DNA of 33,331 nt from Myxosarcina sp. GA_180221_E-2-1-MAG-40_15 (lineage in GTDB: Bacteria; Cyanobacteriota; Cyanobacteriia; Cyanobacteriales; Xenococcaceae). The translations under genes were made by a program, and so were the position numbers. The notes beneath the pieces were generated by a model. That model saw only the letters and a list, made by a program, of their open reading frames with translations, ran no database searches and was not told the origin of the DNA. The DNA lies in contig JAIMKV010000054.1 of the NCBI GenBank assembly GCA_020692205.1, forward strand, positions 1 through 33,331, in the 5' to 3' direction. Below, piece by piece: positions 9,490 to 19,603 of this stretch (the stretch's first letter is position 1; every line of letters begins with the position of its first letter).

Positions 9490-10038
9490 ATGGCTGGAAC
9501 TTTAGTCAGTAGAGAAATCGGCGACCCCTATGCTCAGGCATTAATGTCTCTAGCACAGCAGGAAGATCTTAGCCAACGCTTTGGTGAAACTTTTCGCGAT
9601 CTGGAATCTTTATTATCCGAGTCTAAAGAATTTAAGGATTTTGTCTTAAATCCAGTAATCAAAAATGAGGATAAAAAGGCGGTATTAAAGCAGGTAATGG
9701 GTGATGCTAACCCTTATCTAATGAACTTTATCATGCTATTGGTTGACAAGAGAAGAATTATCTTTCTCGAGCCAATTATTGAGCAGTATCTTAACTTATT
9801 GCGGAAGTTAAATCAAACAGTATTGGCAGAGGTAACTTCTGCCCAAGAATTAAGCGATGAGCAAAAAGACAATATCGTTAAGAAAGTAACAGAAATTGTT
9901 GAAGCTCGTGATGTGGAGTTAAAAACAAGCGTTGACTCCAATTTAATTGGTGGAGTAATCATCAAAGTGGGTTCAAAAGTAATTGATGCCAGTCTTCGCG
10001 GACAGTTGCGTCGCATTGGCGTCAGCCTTAATCAGTAA
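9490..10038 (+). CDS. atpH: ATP synthase F1 subunit delta
   Basis: The 182-residue delta subunit (atpD in cyanobacterial nomenclature) ties the b/b' stalk to the top of the alpha3beta3 head. The N-terminal helical bundle begins [21 protein letters not shown]. The C-terminal segment [20 protein letters not shown] is the family signature. A ggagagtaggaaat stretch across the stop of the b gene provides the ribosome-binding site. It sits 48 bp upstream of atpA. Confidence 0.98.
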   Translation: MAGTLVSREIGDPYAQALMSLAQQEDLSQRFGETFRDLESLLSESKEFKDFVLNPVIKNEDKKAVLKQVMGDANPYLMNFIMLLVDKRRIIFLEPIIEQYLNLLRKLNQTVLAEVTSAQELSDEQKDNIVKKVTEIVEARDVELKTSVDSNLIGGVIIKVGSKVIDASLRGQLRRIGVSLNQ

Positions 10039-10074
10039 GTAACTCGATAACATTGTAAGTACAAGCAAAATTAA

Positions 10075-11604
<1,530 letters not shown>

Positions 11605-11610
11605 CTTTTA

Positions 11611-11684
11611 GGGTAAAGGGTAAAGGTAATCAGAAAAATGAATTAGGGGAAATACAGATTCTTTACTTGGTTCATCCTTCATCC
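11611..11684. repeat. Two short heptamer repeats in the alpha-gamma spacer
   Basis: The sequence gggtaaagggtaaaggtaa (11611-11629) contains two copies of gggtaaa, and ttcatccttcatcc (11671-11684) contains two copies of ttcatcc. Both are 7-bp units like the array at the left edge of the window, though with different sequences. They occupy the intergenic spacer of an essential operon. Confidence 0.7.
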
Positions 11685-11714
11685 TTTACAAATTCTTCAT
11701 TCTTTTACATATAT

Positions 11715-12659
11715 ATGGCTAATTTAAAAGCGATTCGCGATCGCATCGCATCAGTAAAAAATACTAAAAAAATCACAGAAGCAATGCGCTTGGTGGCGGC
11801 TGCCAAAGTTCGTCGCGCCCAAGAACAGGTAAACTCTACTCGCCCTTTTGCCGATAGTTTGGCACAGGTTCTTTATAATATTCAAGGCAAACTACAGTTT
11901 GAAGATATCGATCTACCTCTGTTTCAACAAAGAGAGATTAAAAAGGTTGCCCTGTTGGTCGTTAGTGGCGATCGCGGTTTATGTGGTGGTTATAACGCCA
12001 ACATAATTCGCAGGGCCGAAACTAGAGCCAAGGAGTTAGAGGCGCAGGGTATTGGATATACTTATGTCTTAATTGGGCGCAAAGCAAAGCAATATTTTGG
12101 TAATCGCAATGCTTCTACTGAAAAGACTTTTGTCGGACTAGAGCAAATTCCTACCGCAGCCGAAGCAGCCGAGATTGGCGAGGAATTATTATCTCTGTTC
12201 TTAGCAGAAGAAGTGGACAAGGTAGAGCTTATTTATACTAAGTTTGTTTCTTTAATTGCCTCAAAACCCGTGATTCAGACTCTATTACCGCTAACAACAG
12301 ATAGCTTAGCCGTAAAAGATGATGAAATCTTTCGCCTCACTAGTAAAGGTGGCGAATTTGGCGTAGAAAGAACCAGTGTCACCTCACAAGTCGAAACATA
12401 TCCGAAAGATACAATTTTTGAACAAGATCCTGTACAAATCTTAGATGCTTTATTGCCTTTGTATCTCAACAACCAAATCCTGCGTTCTTTACAAGAATCA
12501 GCAGCTAGTGAACTTGCAGCCAGAATGACGGCGATGAACAATGCGAGTGAAAATGCAACTGACCTAATAGGTGCTTTAACTTTGTCCTATAACAAAGCCA
12601 GACAAGCAGCAATTACTCAAGAACTTTCTGAGGTAGTTGCTGGTGCTAATGCTCTGTAG
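11715..12659 (+). CDS. atpG: ATP synthase F1 subunit gamma
   Basis: Gamma (atpC in cyanobacterial nomenclature) is the rotating central shaft. The start ATG at 11715 gives [32 protein letters not shown], the conserved N-terminus; a 16-residue in-frame extension from 11667 lacks family support. The 314-residue protein has the phototroph-specific insertion (about residues 196-240, around [20 protein letters not shown]) but no cysteines in it. It should therefore escape the thioredoxin switch of plant chloroplast gamma, as is known for cyanobacteria. The C-terminal helix includes [22 protein letters not shown]. It is the last gene of the operon and a strong terminator follows. Confidence 0.98.
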   Translation: MANLKAIRDRIASVKNTKKITEAMRLVAAAKVRRAQEQVNSTRPFADSLAQVLYNIQGKLQFEDIDLPLFQQREIKKVALLVVSGDRGLCGGYNANIIRRAETRAKELEAQGIGYTYVLIGRKAKQYFGNRNASTEKTFVGLEQIPTAAEAAEIGEELLSLFLAEEVDKVELIYTKFVSLIASKPVIQTLLPLTTDSLAVKDDEIFRLTSKGGEFGVERTSVTSQVETYPKDTIFEQDPVQILDALLPLYLNNQILRSLQESAASELAARMTAMNNASENATDLIGALTLSYNKARQAAITQELSEVVAGANAL

Positions 12660-12705
12660 CGTAAAACTTTAGGATATAAACTTGTTGGCAAAATGATTAA
12701 ACATC

Positions 12706-12735
12706 AAACGCCTGGATTTATTCCAGGCGTTTTTT
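12706..12735 (+). terminator. Rho-independent terminator of the atp operon
   Basis: An 11-bp perfect stem (aaacgcctgga with tccaggcgttt) and a 5-nt loop end in a run of six T. It lies 47 bp after the gamma stop. The A-rich left arm means it may also work for recQ from the opposite side. Confidence 0.92.
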
Positions 12736-12773
12736 AATTGGAAATAATTTAAGATGAACTGGTCATCACTTAC

Positions 12774-14897
12774 TTATCTTTGAACGCGCCACCAACCTCT
12801 AACTAGCCTAATCTCATTGTAGCTATAGTCTTCACCTAAGTTTTCCTTAATAGTTTTAAGAATATTATCTCCTAACTGTTCGATCGTATTAATGATTGCC
12901 TGTTGTTTATCGGCTGGGACTAATTTATTCAGCGCGACTGGCTGATTCATTTCAATTAGTTCTGCTAAATGGCTATTGATTGTGCCGACAGCAAAACCCC
13001 GCTTTTGGGCTATTTCAGCAATGCTTAAGCCCTGTTGATGAAGTTGCAGGGTAACCATCTGGCTTTTAGAAGGAAGGCTAACAGGTAACTTATGCTGTTC
13101 ATTAAATTCTAAAATTGCCGAAATAAAGCGATCGCCGTACTGTTGTGTTTTATATTCATTGACTCCCGATAAATTGGCAAAATCAGGCTTATTTTTAGGG
13201 CGTACCTGTGCCATCAACTTAAGACTGGAATCGGCAAAAATCATATATGGAGCAAGGGAGTTGCGATCAGCAATTTGCTTACGCAGCTTTCTCAATGTTT
13301 CATAAAGTAATTCTGCTTCGGCTCGACGCGGATTATATGCTGTGTTGGTTTTGCTTTGATGCTTATCTATCGCAATCTTCACTGCAAGATGACCGCGGAA
13401 AATTTCCCAGCTGCGTCGATTAAGTTTCAGTACGGGGTAGCCATCAGTTGTTTGCCCGACCAAGCCTTGATGTACCAGACTTCGCCCTAGCATCCGCCAC
13501 TCCTCAGCAGTTCTCCCCTTACCAATACCGTAAGTAGACAAAAGATGATGCCCATATTGATAAATCTTTTGTTTGCGTGAACCAATGAGAACATCCACGA
13601 TGTGATTAGTGCCAAATTTCTCTTGACAACGTGCCACACAGGAAAGAAACTTTTGCGCTTCTTCTGTCCAATCTTCAATCGGTTTAGGATGGAGACAATT
13701 ATCACATTTCCCGCAGTTACCTTGGTGTTTCTCGCCAAAATAGCGCAGGATAATCTGACGACGACAATCATGTCCGTCAGCATAGTCAATTACCTGCCTT
13801 AACTGTTGCCTGGCAATCTTTTGTTCGATAGGATCTGGCTTTTTATCAATCAGAAATTCAATTTTTTGGCGATCGCTCAGACTAAAAAATAAAATTGACT
13901 TAGAAGGTTCGCCATCTCTACCCGCCCTACCTGATTCTTGATAAAAGCTTTCTAGACTGCGGGGCAAATCGTAATGAAATACAAAGCGCACGTCAGGTTT
14001 ATTGATTCCCATCCCAAAGGCAACGGTGGCAACAATTACCTGAATATCATCGCGGAGAAAACTGGTTTGGTTACTGCTACGCTCTCGATCTGATAATCCT
14101 GCATGATAGGGTAGCGCTTTAATTCCATCATGCTTTAATCTGGTGGCAATTTCCTCGACACGGTTACGAGTCAAGCAATAAACTATCCCTGCACCCGATT
14201 CGTTACGGATTGCTCGCAGCATTTTACGGTATATATTACGGTCTTTAGGCTGTATTTCGTAATGAATATTACTGCGATCAAAGCTGGCAACGTGAACATT
14301 AGGCGATCGCAAATTAAGCTGTTGAATTATATCTTGTCTGACCCTTTTAGTAGCGGTAGCAGTAAGTGCCTGGAGGGGGATCTGCGGGTAGCGTTGGCGG
14401 ATTAGCTTTAATTTACTATACTCAGGGCGAAAGTCATGCCCCCATTCGGATACACAGTGTGCCTCGTCTACGGCGATCGCGCTGATTCCGATATCGTTTT
14501 GAACTTGATTGAGAAACAAGCCAAATCTTTCGTTTAAGAGTCTTTCAGGGGCAACATAGAGTAGCTTAACCTGATTGTTAAGAATTGCCATTTGGCGCGA
14601 TCTTCTTTCGTTGTATTCAAGACTACTGTTGAGATAGGTTGCCTTAATGCCGTTATCCTGCAAGGCATCAACCTGATCCTGCATCAGAGCAATTAGCGGG
14701 GAGACAACAATAGTTATACCTTTTCTCAGTAAAGCTGGCAATTGAAAGCAAAGAGATTTACCGCCCCCAGTGGGCATAATCGTCAGTAAATCTTTATTCT
14801 GTAAGGCTGCTTCCACAATTTTTTTTTGTCCAGGGCGAAATGTGTCGTGACCAAAATAATGTTTTAAAGCTGACTCTAAAGAGGCAAAAGTTGACAT
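12774..14897 (-). CDS. recQ: ATP-dependent DNA helicase RecQ
   Basis: The 707-residue 3'-5' helicase is used in recombination and replication-fork repair. Walker A is PTGGGKS (42-48) and the Walker B/DEAH box is VDEAHCVSEWGHDFRPEY (about 143-160), which includes the RecQ aromatic-rich loop. Motif VI lies in YQESGRAGRDG. The zinc-binding cysteines are in the CRRQIILRYF and CGKCDNC segments, followed by the RQC winged helix and an HRDC region that includes FANLSGVNEYKTQQYG. A C-terminal helix-turn-helix stretch (HQQGLSIAEIAQKRGFAVGTI) is typical of full-length cyanobacterial and Gram-positive RecQ. It is convergent with the atp operon. Confidence 0.97.
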   Translation of the reverse strand: MSTFASLESALKHYFGHDTFRPGQKKIVEAALQNKDLLTIMPTGGGKSLCFQLPALLRKGITIVVSPLIALMQDQVDALQDNGIKATYLNSSLEYNERRSRQMAILNNQVKLLYVAPERLLNERFGLFLNQVQNDIGISAIAVDEAHCVSEWGHDFRPEYSKLKLIRQRYPQIPLQALTATATKRVRQDIIQQLNLRSPNVHVASFDRSNIHYEIQPKDRNIYRKMLRAIRNESGAGIVYCLTRNRVEEIATRLKHDGIKALPYHAGLSDRERSSNQTSFLRDDIQVIVATVAFGMGINKPDVRFVFHYDLPRSLESFYQESGRAGRDGEPSKSILFFSLSDRQKIEFLIDKKPDPIEQKIARQQLRQVIDYADGHDCRRQIILRYFGEKHQGNCGKCDNCLHPKPIEDWTEEAQKFLSCVARCQEKFGTNHIVDVLIGSRKQKIYQYGHHLLSTYGIGKGRTAEEWRMLGRSLVHQGLVGQTTDGYPVLKLNRRSWEIFRGHLAVKIAIDKHQSKTNTAYNPRRAEAELLYETLRKLRKQIADRNSLAPYMIFADSSLKLMAQVRPKNKPDFANLSGVNEYKTQQYGDRFISAILEFNEQHKLPVSLPSKSQMVTLQLHQQGLSIAEIAQKRGFAVGTINSHLAELIEMNQPVALNKLVPADKQQAIINTIEQLGDNILKTIKENLGEDYSYNEIRLVRGWWRVQR

Positions 14898-15114
14898 AAC
14901 CTATAACGAGATATCTATTTCTACAGGTCATTGTGTGACTCAGCAAATCATCATTCTGACCGTGGAAGGCGGAGTACCGTTCACCAGATAATTACTTAGC
15001 TAGTTCATGCTTACTAGCATATTGCTCGAATACGAGAAAATAAATGATTTAATCTTTAGAACGTTCTATCATAATTGTTGATTAATTAAATCAATTAAGC
15101 GTGATAAATTTTTG

Positions 15115-15507
15115 ATGCAGACTACTATCTACACTGAACATTTAAAAGTTATAGACGATGAGTTATCCAAACGACCTATTGCCCTCGATCCTGGTGGATA
15201 CTACATTATCTATTTAGACCGTGAGGCAAAACTAATCTGTGCCAAGCATTATACCAACATAATTAACGATCGCGGTTTGGCAGTAAATCCAGAAACGGGA
15301 GAAGTGATTGCTTGCGGCGGCAAAAAAGTAGAGCGTACCGTAGAAAAGCTTTATACAGGTAGAACGGCTAAAGAACTATGCGTTAAGGTAATTGAACAAC
15401 CTCAACCCTGTCCGATCACGATGTTAGACCACGCTGCCTATTTAGGTCGTGAGTTTACCAAGGCTGAGTATGCTTTAATCAATGGTACAGAATATATTCA
15501 GGATTAG
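15115..15507 (+). CDS. DUF4346-type conserved protein
   Basis: The 130-residue soluble protein contains DPGGYYIIYLDREAKLICAKHYTNIIN and GRTAKELCVKVIE. I associate these with the DUF4346 family, whose domain also appears next to pterin-binding methyltransferase-like domains in archaea; its function is unknown. The ATG at 15115 is chosen over the TTG immediately before it. Its stop codon (15505-15507) overlaps the stop of the convergent psb32-like gene, so the two transcripts have complementary 3' ends. The upstream spacer of about 215 bp holds no recognised gene. Confidence 0.75.
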   Translation: MQTTIYTEHLKVIDDELSKRPIALDPGGYYIIYLDREAKLICAKHYTNIINDRGLAVNPETGEVIACGGKKVERTVEKLYTGRTAKELCVKVIEQPQPCPITMLDHAAYLGREFTKAEYALINGTEYIQD

Positions 15508-16244
15508 TTACCCAATCCAACATACCAGTAATAAGTAGCCATGGGAATTATGGTGGCAACAATTAAAAAACCAATTACCCAGACAGTTGCGCTACCATCG
15601 TCGGTGTCTTCAGCTTTGGTAAATGTACCTTCAATTTGAATTTCATCATTCATTTCTGGTGGTCCTGGATCTTCCTGTCCCGAAAGCACTGCTACTAAGC
15701 GATCGCCTGCATCAATAAAAGCCTGGTTATATTTGTTGCCGTTGCGAATGTTGTAGCCTACTGTATCATCAACTAAGCTTTGGGCTACCTCTGCACCAAT
15801 TAATTCTTGGGCGGAATCTCCTGAACGAATGGCTACGTTATTGGTCAAGGTATCTAGAACTAATAAAGTTTGGTTAGCTTGAGCTTCAGCGTTGGGATAC
15901 CAATCTTGAAAGATTGTATCTGCTAGGCTATCTACTGTTTCTCCATAGTCTAAGCGACGAATTGCCACCATCCTTACTTCTTGACCTGTTTGACTAGCTA
16001 ATTCTTGAAAAGTTTTGGTCAGTTTACTTTGATTAACATTACTAATCGCATCTGCTGTATCCACCACCCAAACTTGGTCGGCATCAAAATCGGGCAGATC
16101 GAATAGTCCAGTAGCGATCGCTGGTGCTGCTATAGAGGCAATAGCAACCACCAATAACAGAGTGGATAAAGTCGATTTTATTAGGTTCTTTAACCGCGAA
16201 CCTGCCTGTTTTAGAGGTAAGAGATTTGTCATTGTTAGTCTCAA
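15504..16244 (-). CDS. TPM-domain protein, Psb32/TLP18.3-like
   Basis: The 246-residue protein has an N-terminal hydrophobic export signal (about 22-45, STLSTLLLVVAIASIAAPAIA). A TPM domain follows (about 57-190), including VWVVDTADAISNVNQSKL, TGQEVRMVAIRRLDYGE and NQTLLVLDTLTNNVAIRSG. A single C-terminal membrane helix (about 220-242) closes it. The cyanobacterial homologue Psb32 and plant TLP18.3 act in photosystem II repair on the lumen side of the thylakoid. The assignment to Psb32 rather than to another TPM paralogue is inference. Met5 could be the true start. It lies downstream of psaL on the same strand, with a hairpin between them. Confidence 0.85.
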   Translation of the reverse strand: MRLTMTNLLPLKQAGSRLKNLIKSTLSTLLLVVAIASIAAPAIATGLFDLPDFDADQVWVVDTADAISNVNQSKLTKTFQELASQTGQEVRMVAIRRLDYGETVDSLADTIFQDWYPNAEAQANQTLLVLDTLTNNVAIRSGDSAQELIGAEVAQSLVDDTVGYNIRNGNKYNQAFIDAGDRLVAVLSGQEDPGPPEMNDEIQIEGTFTKAEDTDDGSATVWVIGFLIVATIIPMATYYWYVGLGN

Positions 16245-16319
16245 ATAACTACTTATTTTCTTTTAAAAATATATCTAGCTATCAACAATATATCTGTTGA
16301 ATACTTATCTAAATAATAA

Positions 16320-16341
16320 AGCCCAGAGTCACCTCTAGGCT
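16320..16341 (-). terminator. Rho-independent terminator after psaL
   Basis: Read on the minus strand, a 9-bp stem (agcctagag with ctctgggct, one wobble) with loop gtga leads into ttattattt. It lies between psaL and the psb32-like gene and probably ends the psaL message. Confidence 0.65.
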
Positions 16342-16409
16342 CTAATCGATCAGTTGATTAAATAAAAATCTTAGATCGTCTTAAATCTTATCATCTTACA
16401 TTTGTCAGA

Positions 16410-16895
16410 TTAAAGACCAGGGATCAACGACCTAACATCGCCAATATAAGCCGTAGAAAGCAAGAAATAAGCAAAAAATGCTCCACCTGCACCACCGATA
16501 AAGAAACCACTACCAAACTCACTCCAGCCTTCTTTAGTGGAGAAAGCTTGGGGAACACTGCCAGTAGTTACTGTTTCGGTGGGTTTACCGCCCATCGCGC
16601 TGGCATAGAGAGACAGACACAAGGTCAAAATTGCTACTAAACCAATAGAAGACAATAAAGCGGCAATATCAGCACTGTTGGTGTTACGTAATGGCCCTAA
16701 TACCAAAAAAGGCCCATAAAGCAAATATCCGTGAGCCATACCAACTTCTAAGCCACGGCGAAATGGTGCTAAACCATCGCGGTAAGCAGGTAAGTTACGA
16801 ATCAAGGTTTTGCTAAAATCCGAGGAATTAAGGGGAGTTGCCAGATTGCCAATTTGAGGATCGCCTGGCGGTTGAATCGCATTGTATTCGTTCAT
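16410..16895 (-). CDS. psaL: Photosystem I reaction centre subunit XI (PsaL)
   Basis: PsaL mediates trimer (or tetramer) contacts of photosystem I in the thylakoid membrane. The ATG at 16895 gives MNEYNAIQPPGDPQIGNL, the expected N-terminus; a longer frame from 16952 lacks family support. An aggag sequence lies upstream. The conserved LPAYRDGLAPFRRGLEVGMAHGY block is present, followed by two membrane helices in the middle and a third near the C-terminus (GGAGGAFFAYFLLSTAY). At 161 residues it is full length. It is divergent from psaI across 174 bp. Confidence 0.97.
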   Translation of the reverse strand: MNEYNAIQPPGDPQIGNLATPLNSSDFSKTLIRNLPAYRDGLAPFRRGLEVGMAHGYLLYGPFLVLGPLRNTNSADIAALLSSIGLVAILTLCLSLYASAMGGKPTETVTTGSVPQAFSTKEGWSEFGSGFFIGGAGGAFFAYFLLSTAYIGDVRSLIPGL

Positions 16896-16978
16896 AAAAA
16901 TTTGATTTCTCCTAATTTTGAGTTTTGCTTCGTATCCTTTAAATAGCATCACTCTAACTTGGTTTAAGTTCGCTTTTT

Positions 16979-16996
16979 GTTAAGAATCTTTATAAC
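16979..16996. promoter_or_regulatory. Possible degenerate HLR1 element between psaL and psaI
   Basis: The sequence gttaagaatctttataac resembles two 8-base half sites of the high-light regulatory 1 element separated by two bases (consensus gttaca-ww twice), matching about 12 of 16 positions by eye. HLR1 is the binding site of RpaB upstream of photosystem I genes. The match is imperfect, so this is a suggestion only. Confidence 0.25.
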
Positions 16997-17069
16997 TAAA
17001 CCTAATTGGGTTGGGGTTCACAGTAATATCCATGATGTCAACCTTCATTTTAAAATAGGAAAATTAAAT

Positions 17070-17195
17070 ATGATTGGCGATTATGCAGCTTCCTGGCTAC
17101 CCGTTGCGATGGTTCCTCTTGTCGGCTTAGTGGGTGCAGCCGTTGCGATGGCTCTTTTGTTTATTTACATTGAAGGCGAAAGCCCAGCCAAATAG
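17070..17195 (+). CDS. psaI: Photosystem I subunit VIII (PsaI)
   Basis: The 41-residue single-helix protein MIGDYAASWLPVAMVPLV... ending IYIEGESPAK has the LPVxxVPLVGLVxPxxxMALLFIYIE pattern of PsaI, which sits next to PsaL in the monomer-monomer contact zone. The ATG at 17070 is preceded by a tagga ribosome-binding sequence and excludes a non-homologous 31-residue upstream extension. It is divergent from psaL and is followed by its own terminator, so it is a single-gene unit rather than part of a psaL-psaI operon. Confidence 0.95.
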   Translation: MIGDYAASWLPVAMVPLVGLVGAAVAMALLFIYIEGESPAK

Positions 17196-17245
17196 TTCTA
17201 TAGTACAAATACTTTGAGTAACTTCTTGTTACTTGTTGAATCTTA

Positions 17246-17274
17246 ATACTCTGCCCTCTGGTGGGGTATTTTTA
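17246..17274 (+). terminator. Rho-independent terminator after psaI
   Basis: A 10-bp stem with three G-T pairs (atactctgcc with ggtggggtat) and loop ctct runs into five T. It lies 50 bp after the psaI stop. Confidence 0.75.
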
Positions 17275-17316
17275 TTAGTTATCGTTATGGTGCGATGATC
17301 TTGTGGCTACACTTAA

Positions 17317-18138
17317 TTAACGTCCTGATAATTTTATTTGGCGATCGCAGATGAATAATGTTCCTGAGGCGACACATAAAGGAATAGTTATTAGATTCAG
17401 CAAGGGAATACTAATTAACCCCAAACATACCAAGCCAAAGCTACCGCTGGCAGGAAGACTTCTGAAAACAATGCCTAGCTTTTGGCGAAATTTTAACCGT
17501 CTTCTTTCTAAATAAGAATCGAGAAAGTCTAGACAGACAATGGTAGTAGTTAAGACAAGTGAACCGACGCTCGAAACAACTGTTCCTACTCCAGGAAAGA
17601 AATTGATTAGTAACAAAGGAATACCTACCAAGGCAATTAAAACTAGCTTTTTTAGTTCGTATAAAATTGCTCTGCCCAAATCGCTAACTATGTTTAATTC
17701 AATCAGTTCAACTTTTCCAGTACGATATTGTTCTAATTGTTCTGACAGTTGACCATACCAAGGTGCGCCGAGCAATACGCCAAATTGAGTTAATAAAAAT
17801 CCCGTGGCAATAAAGAGAATTACAACTAACAAAAAACGCAAAATTACAATTAAACCCGAAACAAGATAGGTAAGAAATCCTAACCATTGAGGCAGATTAG
17901 TAATTAATTCGTTTAACCACAAAGTCACATCTCCTTGTACTCCATCCACAATTTGCCAACCAAAGTACAACAACCCGCTATAAAGCGCGATCGCCATGAC
18001 CAGATTAACTAAAATTGGCATGACAATATATTGAATTAACCTGGGATTTTGAATAAAGGTCATCAAGGCTTTAAATGGATAAGTTGCACCGTCAATTGTG
18101 CCAAACCCACCTAATGTTCTTTTTAAGGTCTTCCACAT
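17317..18138 (-). CDS. EI24/CysZ-like membrane protein
   Basis: The 273-residue integral membrane protein begins MWKTLKRTLGGFGTIDGATYPFKAL and has about four to five strongly hydrophobic stretches (about 38-62, 85-120, 165-180, 185-205 and 240-262). The segment LTQFGVLLGAPWYGQLSEQLEQY resembles the inner part of EI24-domain proteins, the family that includes the bacterial sulfate transporter CysZ. Sulfate transport is possible, but no sulfur-assimilation gene is adjacent, so the substrate is unknown. Its 3' end faces the psaI terminator. Confidence 0.8.
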   Translation of the reverse strand: MWKTLKRTLGGFGTIDGATYPFKALMTFIQNPRLIQYIVMPILVNLVMAIALYSGLLYFGWQIVDGVQGDVTLWLNELITNLPQWLGFLTYLVSGLIVILRFLLVVILFIATGFLLTQFGVLLGAPWYGQLSEQLEQYRTGKVELIELNIVSDLGRAILYELKKLVLIALVGIPLLLINFFPGVGTVVSSVGSLVLTTTIVCLDFLDSYLERRRLKFRQKLGIVFRSLPASGSFGLVCLGLISIPLLNLITIPLCVASGTLFICDRQIKLSGR

Positions 18139-18690
18139 TTAGATCGATAACTAATCAGCCATCTATGTTTATCTTGTTCGATTCTACTGATTTTTAATCA
18201 GAGAAAAATTTAATCCATGTCACCAACTGCTAGCGATCGCGCCAACAATTTGATGCAGTAAAAATTTTTCAATTACATTATCGTCAATTTTGTCAACCAA
18301 GTAATTATACTTAGTCAATAAGCAAATATTAAGTAAGATTAATTTTGCAGTTCAACTCAGCTATGATAATTTTCTACAAGATAAATATAGTAAAGCTCAC
18401 AGCCAATATTTTCTAGGCAAAAGAGCAAAATTGAGTATAAAAACCCTATAATACTCATAATTAATGATACAGCATTCTCAATAAATAAATCGCACGCTTG
18501 AAAAAACGTAAACTCGTTGCTTATTCTCAATAAGGATTAAAGACTTTTAGCTCTCAAATTTTAAATAATCAATTGATGTGATTACCTTAGATAAACTGAG
18601 ATTATCTACATTTGTGAGCCAAGCTGGTTAAGCACAGTTGGCGATCGCCTCAACTAATCAAAAATTTAAGCCAAGATTAAAGTTAGCTAC
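18139..18690. other. 552-bp AT-rich intergenic region
   Basis: This is the longest spacer in the window outside the 4.1-4.9 kb graveyard. I see only short frames on either strand, two HIP1 sites (near 18233 and 18641) and no convincing hairpin-plus-T terminator. A 14-codon frame starting at 18216 (MSPTASDRANNLMQ) is too short to assess. The promoter of the EI24-like gene should lie at the left end. Confidence 0.6.
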
Positions 18691-19455
18691 CTACCAAGGT
18701 AACTTAGTGCCATCCCAAGAAAAGAATTCCCCACTATCTTTTATTTCTAGACCTGAAATTACCTGAGATAAAAGAGTTATTGTATATTCCACGGAGAAAA
18801 GTTTACCTGGAGGAACATTTTTCTGGAAGGGTTGAGATAGTCTGGTATCCGTAGTACCTGGATGTAATGCCACCACAATAGTTTTAGGACATCTACGACT
18901 ATATTCGATCGCGGTAGTCTTCAGAAACATATTTAGTGCGGCTTTGGAAGCTCGATAGCCATACCAACCGCCAAGACGATTATCGCCGATACTGCCAACC
19001 TTAGCTGAGATACTGGCAAAGATGCTGCGATCGCGCTTGTTGAATAAAGGCATTAGATGTTTGGCTAGCAATACCGCACCGATACTATTAACTTGAAAAG
19101 AATAAATTAGCTTCTCTGGGTCGATTTGCCGCAGACTTTTTTCTGGGGACAGGTTGCGATCGTGGAGTACGCCAACACAATAAATAGCTAGATGTAGCTG
19201 TTGAACCGACTCTTGAATTTGCTTTGTTGCTGCTATGATTTGGGATTCATCGGTGATATCAACCTGTAAACATTTTAGGCGATCGCTATACTGTCGTTCT
19301 AAATCTAATAATTCACTAGCTGTATCTTGGCTGCGATAGGTAGCGTAAACATTGCCCATCTTGTCTTGCTTCAACAAGGCTCGAACAAATCCTAGTCCAA
19401 TTCCTTGACTTGCACCCACGATTAAGGCATTAGCTTGATTGATCTCTGCTAGCAC
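18691..19455 (-). CDS. SDR-family NAD(P)-dependent oxidoreductase
   Basis: The 254-residue Rossmann-fold short-chain dehydrogenase has the cofactor-binding motif GASQGIGLGF (residues 14-23). The acidic/adenine pocket is VDITDES, the structural motif is a Cys-containing YCVGVLH variant of NNAG, and the catalytic pair is YGYRASK (Tyr and Lys), with the upstream Ser in ASISAKVGSI. The overall pattern, including HPGTTDTRLSQPFQKNVP, is like the CsgA/sniffer-type subgroup. The substrate is unknown. It is divergent from sbcC across about 150 bp. Confidence 0.93.
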   Translation of the reverse strand: MLAEINQANALIVGASQGIGLGFVRALLKQDKMGNVYATYRSQDTASELLDLERQYSDRLKCLQVDITDESQIIAATKQIQESVQQLHLAIYCVGVLHDRNLSPEKSLRQIDPEKLIYSFQVNSIGAVLLAKHLMPLFNKRDRSIFASISAKVGSIGDNRLGGWYGYRASKAALNMFLKTTAIEYSRRCPKTIVVALHPGTTDTRLSQPFQKNVPPGKLFSVEYTITLLSQVISGLEIKDSGEFFSWDGTKLPW

Positions 19456-19603
19456 GATGGTTAATTTAACGATCTTAGTGATTTACTCTTTAAGATAACG
19501 ATTTTTATTAATTTTTGTAAAATAACGCGATCAAATTCTGGAATCCTTGAAATTACGACTCTAGACTGAGAACTAAGACAAAGATACTAAGTTGTCATCA
19601 AGT

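Noticed and set aside
14950-14990. Possible third, degenerate copy of the 50-bp repeat upstream of the DUF4346 gene
   Set aside because: Only ctgaccgt and ggcggagta are shared, in changed spacing and without the outer stem, so chance similarity is more likely.
15058-15067. Palindrome agaacgttct upstream of the DUF4346 gene as a LexA-type operator
   Set aside because: It lacks the spacing of the known cyanobacterial and Bacillus LexA boxes, and the gene has no link to DNA repair.
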